In this document: positions 47,421 to 55,341 of the stretch, piece after piece | How the letters are laid out: each line of letters starts with the position of its first letter | Position numbering within the stretch: position 1 is the first letter of the stretch | From: Mycolicibacterium bacteremicum | GTDB taxonomy: Bacteria > Actinomycetota > Actinomycetes > Mycobacteriales > Mycobacteriaceae | Assembly: GCF_002086115.1 (NCBI RefSeq) | Contig: NZ_MVHJ01000003.1 | Location: 303,190 to 367,189, forward strand | Direction: 5' to 3' | Length of the DNA: 64,000 nt | Notes under the pieces: model-generated | What the model saw: only the letters and a program-made list of their open reading frames with translations | Databases searched by the model: none | Told to the model about the DNA's origin: nothing | Program-made: the position numbers and the translations under genes

Positions 47421-48479
47421 TCACTTCTTCGCTGCGTAGTTACGGAAGGCGTTGTTGGCGATCACCGCGAACAGCAGCATGCCGCCCAGGAAGAACTTGA
47501 ACCAGTCCGGGTCCCAGCCCGCATAGACGATGCCCTGGTTGGTCATACCGAAGATGAACGCACCGATGGCCGCGCCGATCGCGGTGCCGTAGCCACCGGT
47601 GAGCAGGCAGCCACCGATGACCGCGGCGATGATGTAGAAGAACTCGTTGCCGATGCCCTGACCGGACTGCACGGTGTTGAACGCGAACAGCAGGTGCATG
47701 CCGACGAACCAGGCACAGAAGCCGACGAACGTGAACAGGCCGATCTTGACCTTGGTCACCGGGATACCGATGGCGCGGGCGCTCTCGGCGTCACCGCCGA
47801 CGGCGAAGATCCAGTTGCCGATCTTCGTCTTGAACAACACCCAGGTGGCCACCGCGGTGAACACCAGCCACCACAGCACCGTCACGCGGATACCGACGCC
47901 GAACACGGTGAAGGAGGAGGAGAACACCTTCTGCGCCGAATCCCAGCCGGCCATGTCGCTGACACTCTGGGTGGCCACCTGTCCGGCAACCAATTTGGTG
48001 ACCGCCAGGTTGATACCGGCCAGCATGAAGAACGTACTCAGGGTGATCAGGAAGCTGGGGATCTTGGTCTTCATCACCAGGAAGCCGTTGAAGAAGCCGA
48101 CCACCAGCGACAGCACCAGGGCCAGCGCCGCCCCGACCCACAGGTTCAGGTGCAGGTTGTAGGCGAGCATCGATGCCGCCAGCGAGCTGAACGTCACCGC
48201 CACACCGGCCGACAGATCGAACTCGCCGCCGATCATCAGTACGGCCACGCCGCAGGCCATGATCCCGATGGTGCTGCTGGCATAGAGCACCGTCGCCAGC
48301 GAAGAGGCCTCGCGGAACGGCGGCGCCACGATGAGGAAGGCGATGAAGATCCCGATCGCGCCGATACCGGCACCCATCTCGGGACGGATCAGTATGCGTT
48401 GTACCCGGTTCCGTTCTTTGACGCGTTCGTCGCGGACGACGTCGTGATTGTCGAGGGTCACCTCGGTCTGAGTGGACAT
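47421..48479 (-). CDS. Sugar ABC transporter permease
   Basis: A 352-residue membrane protein of the ribose/xylose permease family (BPD_transp_2), with nine or ten predicted helices, the conserved GGEFDLSAG motif (about residues 85-93) and the KTKIPSFLITL loop. The ATG at 48479 follows the binding-protein stop by 20 bp. The N-terminal 30 residues are cytoplasmic. It forms the channel for the ABC importer at this locus. Confidence 0.92.
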   Translation of the reverse strand: MSTQTEVTLDNHDVVRDERVKERNRVQRILIRPEMGAGIGAIGIFIAFLIVAPPFREASSLATVLYASSTIGIMACGVAVLMIGGEFDLSAGVAVTFSSLAASMLAYNLHLNLWVGAALALVLSLVVGFFNGFLVMKTKIPSFLITLSTFFMLAGINLAVTKLVAGQVATQSVSDMAGWDSAQKVFSSSFTVFGVGIRVTVLWWLVFTAVATWVLFKTKIGNWIFAVGGDAESARAIGIPVTKVKIGLFTFVGFCAWFVGMHLLFAFNTVQSGQGIGNEFFYIIAAVIGGCLLTGGYGTAIGAAIGAFIFGMTNQGIVYAGWDPDWFKFFLGGMLLFAVIANNAFRNYAAKK

Positions 48480-48499
48480 CTCTGCTCTTTCCGACACTG

Positions 48500-49522
48500 C
48501 TAGCGGGTTCCGCCCTTGGCCAGTTCGGCCACGGCGTCGATGTTGGACTTGTCGATGAACGACGGGCCGGTGAGGGTGGCCTGGCCGCCGCCGATCAGGT
48601 TCTTGTTGGACAGGTACAACCACAGCGAGTCGATGGCGAGGTAGCCCTGCAGGTAGGGCTGCTGGTCGACGGCCCACTGCACGTCGCCGTTCTGGATGGC
48701 GTCGACCAGCGCGGCATTGGTGTCGAAGGTGGTGATGTTTGCCTGGCTACCGGCGTTGGCCTTCGACTGCACTGCGGTCAGCGCGATCGGCGCACCGAGG
48801 GCGACGAACGTGTCGACGGTCGGATCCTGCTGCATCTTGGCGGTGATCGTCGCCTCCACCGACGGCATGTCCTTGCTGTTGACGTTGAGGATCTCGGTCT
48901 GGCCGCCGAAGCCTTCCTTCACACCGGCACAGCGTGATTCGAGTGCCACCTGGCCCTGCTCCTGGATGATGCAGACGACCTTCTTGGCACCGTCGGCGGT
49001 CAGCCGCTCGCCGGCGGCGATTCCGGCCAGGCGTTCGTCCTGGCCGAAGTACTGACCGACGCCCAGGGCCTTGAAGTTGTCGAAGCCCGAGTTGAACGCG
49101 ACCACCGGAATGCCCTTGTCGATGGCGGCTTTCAAGGCCGGACCCATGGCGTCGGGCTTGGCCAGCGTGACGGCGATCCCGTCGACACCGCTGTCGATGG
49201 CGCTCTGCACCAGATTCGCCTGATTGGGCGCCTCGGGGTCCGCGGAGTAGCGCAGCTCGATGTTGTCCTTCTGCGCCGCGGCTTCGGCACCCTTGCGGAT
49301 GAGGTCCCAGAAGGTGTCACCCGGCACCTCGTGGGTGATCATCGCGATGGTCATGCGCGGGGTGTCGACCGTGCCGCCACCGCTGCCGCCGTCACCCGAG
49401 CCCTCGGGTGCACCACCGGTGGACGAACACGCCACCATGCTCACTGCCAGCACGCCCGCCCCGGTGAAGGCTGCGAGCCGCTTGAACGACTGGGTTACTC
49501 GGCTCTTCGCGCGAGCGCTCAT
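48500..49522 (-). CDS. Sugar ABC transporter substrate-binding lipoprotein
   Basis: A 340-residue periplasmic-binding-type protein with a lipoprotein signal ending SMVACSS (Cys32), then a Gly/Ser linker and the two-lobed ribose-binding fold (MTIAMITHEVPGDTFW near residue 57; DSGVDGIAVTLAKPDA in the middle). It would capture the sugar or inositol outside the membrane. The upstream region carries the same 22-bp motif as the iol operon, so inositol is the best guess for the ligand. Confidence 0.92.
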   Translation of the reverse strand: MSARAKSRVTQSFKRLAAFTGAGVLAVSMVACSSTGGAPEGSGDGGSGGGTVDTPRMTIAMITHEVPGDTFWDLIRKGAEAAAQKDNIELRYSADPEAPNQANLVQSAIDSGVDGIAVTLAKPDAMGPALKAAIDKGIPVVAFNSGFDNFKALGVGQYFGQDERLAGIAAGERLTADGAKKVVCIIQEQGQVALESRCAGVKEGFGGQTEILNVNSKDMPSVEATITAKMQQDPTVDTFVALGAPIALTAVQSKANAGSQANITTFDTNAALVDAIQNGDVQWAVDQQPYLQGYLAIDSLWLYLSNKNLIGGGQATLTGPSFIDKSNIDAVAELAKGGTR

Positions 49523-49630
49523 CGCTGTATCTCCTCGTTGTCTTTTCGCCGTGTCGCCCGCCCCGGTCGGACCGGCCGGGTGCCGGACGCTACGCCTGCA
49601 GGATTGATGTAATACGGCTCACACCCGAAA

Positions 49631-49652
49631 GTCAATACTTTGTCCTGACATT
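49631..49652 (-). promoter_or_regulatory. Candidate GntR (IolR) operator and -35 of the ABC operon
   Basis: Read on the minus strand this 22-bp site starts AATGTCAGGACAAAG and ends TATTGAC. It contains the palindrome TGTC-AG-GACA and a TTGACT -35 hexamer at its 3' edge. A TTACAT hexamer 17 bp downstream may be the -10. It matches the site in front of iolC at 21 of 22 positions. The core resembles the IolR motif KGWCHTRACA described in Corynebacterium glutamicum. Confidence 0.7.
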
Positions 49653-49663
49653 AGGACTGCAAG

Positions 49664-50683
49664 TCATTTGTCCGCCGCCATTTCCGCAGGCAGCTCGTCC
49701 ACCGCGCGGGTCGAACCTCGCACGACGAGTGTCGGCTCGCGAACCAGATCCACCGCATCGGTGCATCCGGCGGACCGATCCAGCCGCCCGATCAACCGCT
49801 GCACCGCCGCGCCGGCCAAGCCTATGGCGTCCTGGCGCACCGTGGTGAGGTCCACATGGGCCAGCCCGGCCAGCGGGCTGTCATCGAAGCCGAGCACCGA
49901 CACCTGTTGCGGCACCGAGATTCCCGCGCGAATCAGCACATCCATGACACCCAGGGCGCACCGGTCGTTGAAGGCGAACACCGCGGTGGGCACATCCCGC
50001 TCGGTCAGCATCGCCGCCGCGGCCGCGGCTCCTTCCCGTTCGGTGAGCCCGCCGGGACGAACCGATAGCGACAAGCCGGCCGCATCGACCGCGCGCCGAT
50101 AACCCCGTAGCCGGTCTGCGGCGCCCGGCGCCCTGCCACCATCGAGGTAAACGATGCGTCGGTGGCCCAGGCCGATCAGATGATCGGTTCCCAGCACCGC
50201 CCCTGCGCCGTCGTCGCTGCGCACGGCATCGACCCCGCGTACCCGGCGGGCCAGCACCACCACCGGCGCCCGCGCGGCGAGCTCCGCGATCTGCCGGGCG
50301 GATGATTGCGGACCGATCAGCACCAGACCCTCGCACTGCTCGTCGATGAGGGTCCGCTGGGCCCGCGTCTCGTCGCGATGTGGGGTGATCCCGCTGAGGA
50401 CGACGTCGTAACCGAACTCCTCGGCAGCCACATAGACACCATCGACGAGGTCGGCGTGGAACTCCTGCCCGACGGTGAAGGTGACGCCCAGCAACTTGGT
50501 GCGGTGTTGACGCAATCTGCGCGCCCGCGGGTCCGGTCGGTATCCCAGCTCCTCGGCCGCACGTCGCACCCGGTCGCGCGTCTGATCGCTCGCACCGGCC
50601 GCGTCGCGCATGACGATGGACACCAACGCCACCGACACCCCGGCCCGTGCGGCGACATCGGCCAGCGTCGGTCTGCGATCCAC
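49664..50683 (-). CDS. LacI-family transcriptional regulator (second)
   Basis: A 339-residue LacI-type regulator: helix-turn-helix LADVAARAGVSVALVSIVM (residues 7-25), hinge helix region ARRLRQHRTKLLGV, then the sugar-sensing domain. It is divergent from a MocA - TIM-barrel pair. The gap between them contains two copies of a perfect 14-bp palindrome that should be its operators, so it likely represses both itself and the divergent operon. Confidence 0.92.
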   Translation of the reverse strand: MDRRPTLADVAARAGVSVALVSIVMRDAAGASDQTRDRVRRAAEELGYRPDPRARRLRQHRTKLLGVTFTVGQEFHADLVDGVYVAAEEFGYDVVLSGITPHRDETRAQRTLIDEQCEGLVLIGPQSSARQIAELAARAPVVVLARRVRGVDAVRSDDGAGAVLGTDHLIGLGHRRIVYLDGGRAPGAADRLRGYRRAVDAAGLSLSVRPGGLTEREGAAAAAAMLTERDVPTAVFAFNDRCALGVMDVLIRAGISVPQQVSVLGFDDSPLAGLAHVDLTTVRQDAIGLAGAAVQRLIGRLDRSAGCTDAVDLVREPTLVVRGSTRAVDELPAEMAADK

Positions 50684-50692
50684 GACAGCAGT

Positions 50693-50706
50693 CTAGAACG
50701 TTCTAG
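50693..50706. promoter_or_regulatory. LacI operator 1, CTAGAACGTTCTAG
   Basis: A perfect 14-bp palindrome with a central CG, as usual for LacI-family sites. It lies 9 bp before the ATG of the regulator gene and would block that gene's own transcription or ribosome site. An identical copy lies 55 bp away. Confidence 0.85.
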
Positions 50707-50714
50707 GAATTTCA

Positions 50715-50761
50715 TTGACGAAACGGCGGTGAGCGCCCTACCTTCTTCTAGAACGTTCTAG
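50715..50761 (+). promoter_or_regulatory. Promoter and LacI operator 2 of the MocA/TIM-barrel pair
   Basis: TTGACG (50715-50720) and TACCTT (50739-50744) form a promoter with an 18-bp spacer. The second perfect palindrome CTAGAACGTTCTAG (50748-50761) covers the expected start site, the classic place for repression. Its centre is 55 bp from that of operator 1, which would allow a looped tetramer or two dimers on the same face. Confidence 0.75.
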
Positions 50762-50776
50762 TCGATCGGAGTTCCC

Positions 50777-51748
50777 ATGTCCGCACCCATCTCCTTCGGT
50801 CTCATCGGAGCCGGCTGGATCGGCAGTTTCCATGCCGAGACCCTCGCCTCCCGTCTGCCGCACACCCGCCTTGCCGCCGTCGCCGACCCGGTGCCCGGTG
50901 CCGCCGAGAGATTCTCGGGCGCAACGGCATACACCGATCCCCTGGAGCTCATTGCCGACCCCGCCGTGCAGGCCGTGGCCATCTGCTCCCCCGCCACCAG
51001 CCATGCCGACCTGGTGGTCGCGGCCGCACAGGCCGGCAAGCACGTGTTCTGCGAGAAGCCGATGGCGCTCACGCTCGATGACGCCGACCGGGCCATCGAC
51101 GCTGCCCGCTCGGCCGGCGTGGCACTGCAGGTCGGGTTCAACCGTCGCTTCGCCGCCGATTTCGCCGATATCCGGGCCCGTATCGAGGCCGGTCAGATCG
51201 GCACCCCGCAGATGCTGCGCTCACTGACCCGCGATCCCGGCATCTCGGCCGACGTCGCCGCAAGGGTCACACCGTGGACGATCTTCAACGAGACGCTGAT
51301 CCACGACTTCGACACGCTGTGCTGGCTCAACCCGGGTGCGCGCGTCACCGAGGTCTACGCCCAGGCCGACGCACTGGTCCACCCACAGTTCGCCGACCAG
51401 GGTTTCCTGGACACCTCGGTCGTACAACTGCGTTTCGACAACGGCGCGTTCGCGATCGCCGAGGCGAGCTTCCAGGCGGTCTACGGATACGACGTCCGCG
51501 GTGAGGTGTTCGGATCCGGTGGCGTACTGCTTGCCGGGCGCGACCCCGCACAGGCGGGCACGCTGAACACCGAACTGTTCGCCGATGCCTACACCGCGCA
51601 ATTCGCCGACTTCGCCGCCCACGTGCAGGCCGGTACCGAGCCCTCGGTCACCGGCGTCGACGCCCGCATCGCACTCGAAATCGCCTTGGCCGCACGCGAG
51701 TCGATCGAGACCAAGGCACCGGTCGTGTTGAGCGGGGTCGCAGCATGA
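50777..51748 (+). CDS. Gfo/Idh/MocA-family dehydrogenase, IolG-like
   Basis: A 323-residue NAD(P)-dependent dehydrogenase with GLIGAGWIGSFHAE (residues 8-21), EKPMALT (about 94-100), NRRFAADF and the IHDFDTLCWL segment with the catalytic histidine. It is close in style to inositol 2-dehydrogenases. With the adjacent hydroxypyruvate-isomerase-like enzyme and the dedicated LacI switch it forms a separate catabolic module. The 3' end overlaps the next gene by 4 bp. Confidence 0.87.
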   Translation: MSAPISFGLIGAGWIGSFHAETLASRLPHTRLAAVADPVPGAAERFSGATAYTDPLELIADPAVQAVAICSPATSHADLVVAAAQAGKHVFCEKPMALTLDDADRAIDAARSAGVALQVGFNRRFAADFADIRARIEAGQIGTPQMLRSLTRDPGISADVAARVTPWTIFNETLIHDFDTLCWLNPGARVTEVYAQADALVHPQFADQGFLDTSVVQLRFDNGAFAIAEASFQAVYGYDVRGEVFGSGGVLLAGRDPAQAGTLNTELFADAYTAQFADFAAHVQAGTEPSVTGVDARIALEIALAARESIETKAPVVLSGVAA

Positions 51749-52509
51749 GACTTGCCGTGTGCTCTGAGATGGTGTTCCGGGACCTGCCCATCCTGGACCG
51801 GGTCAAGCGGATCGACGAACTCGGTTTCGACGTGGAGATCTGGAGTTGGCACGACAAGGACCTGGACGCACTGGCCAAGACCGGCGCCCGGTTCTCGTCG
51901 ATGACCGGATACCTGCACGGTGACCTGATCGACCCGGACAGCGCCGACGAGGTGGTACGCACCGCCGAGCTGAGCATCAAAGCCGCCGAGACGCTCGGGG
52001 TTCCGCGGCTCAACCTGCACACCGCCGAGCTGGTCGACGGCCAGGCGGCCCGCCCGCGGCAGCGCGCGACCGGCCAGATGTGGCTGACGGCCCTGCGGGC
52101 GCTGGAACGCATCGGGGAGCTGGGCGCCCGGGCCGGCGTCACGTTCTGCGTGGAAAATCTGAACACCGTCGTGGACCATCCGGGCGTGCCGCTGGCCCGC
52201 GCCAAGGACACCTTGGCGCTCATCGAAGGTGTCGGACATCCGAACGTGAAGATGATGCTGGACCTCTATCACGCCCAGATCGGCGAGGGAAACCTCGTCG
52301 AGCTGGTCCGCCGCTGCGGGGCGGCGATCGGGGAGATCCAGGTCGCCGACGTCCCCGGCCGCTGCGAACCGGGCATCGGGGAGATCCACTACCCGGTGGT
52401 GGCAAAGGCACTGCGCGACATCGGGTATGACGGCACCGTCGGCCTGGAAGCCTGGGCCGCCGGTGACAGCACCGCCGCGTTGGAGGCGTTCCGCGCGGCG
52501 TTCTCCTGA
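51745..52509 (+). CDS. Hydroxypyruvate-isomerase-like TIM-barrel protein
   Basis: A 254-residue xylose-isomerase-like barrel of the Hyi/OtnI type. The metal-binding glutamates are in FCVENLN (about residue 137) and GLEAW (about 235), with the MMLDLYHAQIGEGNL block between. Length (about 255) fits hydroxypyruvate or 2-oxo-tetronate isomerases. In this context it more likely isomerises the keto product of the coupled dehydrogenase. Both stop before a strong two-way terminator. Confidence 0.85.
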   Translation: MRLAVCSEMVFRDLPILDRVKRIDELGFDVEIWSWHDKDLDALAKTGARFSSMTGYLHGDLIDPDSADEVVRTAELSIKAAETLGVPRLNLHTAELVDGQAARPRQRATGQMWLTALRALERIGELGARAGVTFCVENLNTVVDHPGVPLARAKDTLALIEGVGHPNVKMMLDLYHAQIGEGNLVELVRRCGAAIGEIQVADVPGRCEPGIGEIHYPVVAKALRDIGYDGTVGLEAWAAGDSTAALEAFRAAFS

Positions 52510-52525
52510 CGCCGCTCCCCCGGCG

Positions 52526-52578
52526 AGCAGACGCGTGTGCCCCTGGAATCCAGTATTTCAGGGGCACACGCGTCTGCT
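52526..52578. terminator. Bidirectional terminator hairpin, GCAGACGC element copy B
   Basis: A 20-bp perfect stem (52526-52545 with 52559-52578) starting AGCAGACGCGTGTGCCCC, with a 13-base loop. It lies between the convergent TIM-barrel gene (stop 52509) and MFS gene (stop 52583), so it can end both transcripts. The outer arm GCGAGCAGACGC is shared with the element at 42841-42901. Confidence 0.85.
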
Positions 52579-52582
52579 GGCG

Positions 52583-53983
52583 CTAGGAGGTGACGGACTC
52601 GGTGTGCTCGGCCTCGAAGCGTTCTTCGAGTTCCTCCAGGGTGGCTCCCTTGGTCTCGGGAACCAGGCGCTGCACGAAGATCCACGAACCGACGTTGACG
52701 GCGACGAACAGCAGGAAGGTGCCGGTCGACCCCAGCGCGGAGTTCAGCAGCGGGAACAGGAACGAGATGATGGCGTTGGTGCACCACAGCACGAACACCG
52801 CGATACCCATGGCGAACCCGCGGATACTGAGCGGGAAGATCTCCGAGAGCAGCAGCCACACCACGGTGCCGATGAACATCTGCACGAATCCGACGAACAG
52901 GATCATGCAGGCCAGGATCACGTAGCTGCGCATCGTCGACTCGGCGAGCAGGAACACCAGCGCGAGCGCGAGCTGCGATCCGGCGACGCCGGCGAATCCG
53001 ATCAGCAGCATGGTGCGCCGGCCGACGAAGCCCAGCAGGATGATCCCGATGATCGTGGTGGTCACCGAGGTGACGCCGACGGCGATGGTCGCGACCAGCG
53101 CGGCACTCACCCCGAGTCCGCTCTCCTCCAGGATGGTCGGCGCGTAGTAGTTGACGGTGTTGATGCCGGTGGCCTGCTGCACGACCGCGAGTCCGCACCC
53201 GATGAGCAGCACCCGGCGGATCCATGGCACATCCCGGATGACACTGAACGGCGCGCTTTTGGTCTTGAGCATGTGTTCGGTGTGCTCGACGATCACCTCG
53301 TACTCGGCGTCGGCCTCGGCCGGCGGACGGCTCAGGCCGAGCACCGCGCGCGCCTCGGACATCCGTCCCTTCAACCCGTACCAGCGCGGCGAGTCCGGCA
53401 GCACCAGCATGCCCAGCAACAACGCGACCGCGGGCACGGTGGCCACACCCAGCATGATGCGCCAGACGTGCGGGTCGTGAATCAGGTGGTCCAGCAGTGC
53501 ATTTGTGGCGAAGGCCAGCATCTGACCGGTGACGATCATCAGTTCGTTGATGGTCACCATGCGACCGCGCCGGTCGGCGGGTGCCATCTCGGCCAGGTAG
53601 AGCGGGCAGGTGACCGCGGCCGCGCCGACACCGAGACCCAGCACGATGCGCGCCGCGACCATCAGCTGGACGTTCGGGGCGATCGCGCAGCCGAGCGCGC
53701 CGACCAGGAACAGCCCCGCGCACACCAGCAGGCTGCGTTTGCGTCCGATCCGGTCGGCCACCCGACCGCCGAACAGGGCGCCGAAGGCCGCGCCGGGGAA
53801 GAGCAGCGAGCTGACGACGGTCGCCTCGCCGAAGGCGCTGAGCTGCAGGTCGTCCTTCATGTAGAGCAGCGCACCGGAGATGACCCCGGTGTCGTATCCG
53901 AAGAGCAGTCCACCCAGGGTCGCGATGACCGTCAGCTTGGTGAGGAACCTGCCCGAATTCTGAGTGCCGGTGGCAGTCGCCAT
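52583..53983 (-). CDS. MFS sugar porter, probable inositol/sugar transporter
   Basis: A 466-residue transporter with 12 predicted helices and the sugar-porter signatures: GGRVADRIGRK between helices 2 and 3, LPDSPRWYGLKG after helix 6, a GGVxGYD-like GGLLFGYDTGVISGA in helix 1, and PETKGATLEE at the end. This is the family of the IolT myo-inositol-proton symporters. Upstream lie two LacI-type palindromes shared with the divergent LacI gene. The substrate is inferred from context. Confidence 0.9.
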   Translation of the reverse strand: MATATGTQNSGRFLTKLTVIATLGGLLFGYDTGVISGALLYMKDDLQLSAFGEATVVSSLLFPGAAFGALFGGRVADRIGRKRSLLVCAGLFLVGALGCAIAPNVQLMVAARIVLGLGVGAAAVTCPLYLAEMAPADRRGRMVTINELMIVTGQMLAFATNALLDHLIHDPHVWRIMLGVATVPAVALLLGMLVLPDSPRWYGLKGRMSEARAVLGLSRPPAEADAEYEVIVEHTEHMLKTKSAPFSVIRDVPWIRRVLLIGCGLAVVQQATGINTVNYYAPTILEESGLGVSAALVATIAVGVTSVTTTIIGIILLGFVGRRTMLLIGFAGVAGSQLALALVFLLAESTMRSYVILACMILFVGFVQMFIGTVVWLLLSEIFPLSIRGFAMGIAVFVLWCTNAIISFLFPLLNSALGSTGTFLLFVAVNVGSWIFVQRLVPETKGATLEELEERFEAEHTESVTS

Positions 53984-53999
53984 GGGTATGTTTCCTTCG

Positions 54000-54028
54000 T
54001 TACTAAAGCGCGTTAGTAACGCGCGTTA
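54000..54028. promoter_or_regulatory. Paired LacI-type operators between MFS gene and lacI
   Basis: TAACGCGCGTTA (54017-54028, perfect palindrome) and TAAAGCGCGTTA (54004-54015, one mismatch) lie 13 bp apart, and TTACTAA/TTAGTAA arms (54000-54006 with 54013-54019) bridge them. They start 17 bp upstream of the MFS start codon. The core CGCG is typical of LacI-family sites, so the divergent regulator at 54088 probably represses both genes here. TAATAT at 54033-54038 may be the regulator's own -10. Confidence 0.7.
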
Positions 54029-54087
54029 GGTCTAATATGGGCGGCGACCGAAGATGTGTCAACCGTCACGCCGCGAGGAAGGACCCG

Positions 54088-55341
54088 ATGACAGCCACAC
54101 CCGCGCGTCCGTCCCGGCCGACCGGATCCGATGCGCGTCCGTCCCGGCCGACCGGATCCGATGCGCGTCCGTCCCGGCCGACCGGATCCGATGCGCGTCC
54201 GTCCCGGCCGACCGGACCCGATGCGCGTCCGTCCCGGCCGACCGGATCCGATGCGCGTCCGTCCCGGCCGACCGGATCCGATGCGCGTCCGTCCCGGCCG
54301 ACCGGACCCGATGCGCGTCCGTCCCGGCCGACGATGGCCGACGTGGCGACCCGCGCCGGCGTCTCCCGCACCCTGGTGTCGTTCATCCTCGACGGAAAGC
54401 CCGGCGCCAGTGAGGAAACGCGCCAACGGGTACTCGCGGTGGCACAACAGATCGGCTACCGGCCGGACTCGGCGGCGCGACTGCTGGCGCGCGGACGCAG
54501 CCGCACGCTCGGCGTGCTGATGGACGTCCGCCAGCTGTTCGAGGCCGAACTGGTGACCGGGATCTATCCGGCGGCCGAGCGACTCGGCTACGAAGTCCTG
54601 TTGTCGGCCAACCTCCCCGACCGCGACGAGGCCGTACCCATCGAGGCGTTGCTCAGCCACCGTTGCGGCAGCCTCATCCTGCTCGGACCTTCCTCGGGCG
54701 CCGCCGAACTGCGCATGCTGGCCGAGCGAGTGCCCGTCGTGGTGGTCGGCCGCCGGCTCGACGGACCGTCGCCGGGACTGGCGACCGTGCGCACCGATGA
54801 TGCGAAGGGCATCCGCGACGCGGTCGGCTATCTCGTCGAACTCGGCCATCGCGAGATCCACCATGTCGACGGCGGCAAGGATCCCGGTTCGGCCGACCGG
54901 CGCAAGGCATACCGCGCGGCCATGCGCAGTCACGGACTCCTGAAACAGGCCAATGTCATTCCGGGCGCGCACGACGAGGCCGCCGGGGCCGCCGCCGCAC
55001 GCGTGATCCTGGACTCCGCGACCCGGCCGACAGCGGTCCTGGCCGGTAACGATCGCTGTGCGATCGGACTACTGGACGGGTTGTCCCGGGCCGGCATCGA
55101 CGTGCCCGGTGACATCTCCCTGATCGGCTACGACGACAGCCATCTGTCGGACAACCCGCGCATCGACCTGACCACCGTGCATCAGGATGCCGACGAACTG
55201 GCCCGGCATGCGGTGCGCCTGGCCGTCGCCATGCTGGATGGCACCGATGACACTGCCGACGTCGTGCTCGAACCGCGCCTGGTGATCCGTGGGACCACCG
55301 CGCCACCGACTCAGCGGTCGACGAGCGTGGTCTCGAAGTAG
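54088..55341 (+). CDS. LacI-family regulator with a tandem-repeat N-terminal tail
   Basis: A 417-residue protein. Residues 6-82 are eight consecutive ARPSRPT-type units, nearly all ARPSRPTGSD, rich in Arg/Pro and certainly disordered. Then follows an ordinary LacI regulator of 335 residues: helix-turn-helix MADVATRAGVSRTLVSFIL from residue 83, and the sugar-sensing domain. GAGGAAGGA at 54075-54083 supports the ATG at 54088. An ATG at 54334, exactly at the usual LacI start, has no ribosome site. The 3' end overlaps the convergent GntR gene by 31 bp. Confidence 0.9.
   Translation: MTATPARPSRPTGSDARPSRPTGSDARPSRPTGSDARPSRPTGPDARPSRPTGSDARPSRPTGSDARPSRPTGPDARPSRPTMADVATRAGVSRTLVSFILDGKPGASEETRQRVLAVAQQIGYRPDSAARLLARGRSRTLGVLMDVRQLFEAELVTGIYPAAERLGYEVLLSANLPDRDEAVPIEALLSHRCGSLILLGPSSGAAELRMLAERVPVVVVGRRLDGPSPGLATVRTDDAKGIRDAVGYLVELGHREIHHVDGGKDPGSADRRKAYRAAMRSHGLLKQANVIPGAHDEAAGAAAARVILDSATRPTAVLAGNDRCAIGLLDGLSRAGIDVPGDISLIGYDDSHLSDNPRIDLTTVHQDADELARHAVRLAVAMLDGTDDTADVVLEPRLVIRGTTAPPTQRSTSVVSK
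54104..54330 (+). repeat. 30-bp tandem repeat in the lacI 5' region
   Basis: Seven full 30-bp units run from 54121 to 54330, with a partial unit (54104-54120) before. Each reads ACCGGATCCGATGCGCGTCC plus GTCCCGGCCG. Units 4 and 7 have GGACCC in place of GGATCC; the rest are identical. The period keeps the reading frame. Such near-perfect arrays are likely to change copy number by slippage or recombination. Confidence 0.95.

Noticed and set aside
54121..54330. CRISPR-like array of 30-bp repeats
   Set aside because: There are no spacers between the units; it is a head-to-tail tandem repeat within a coding frame.
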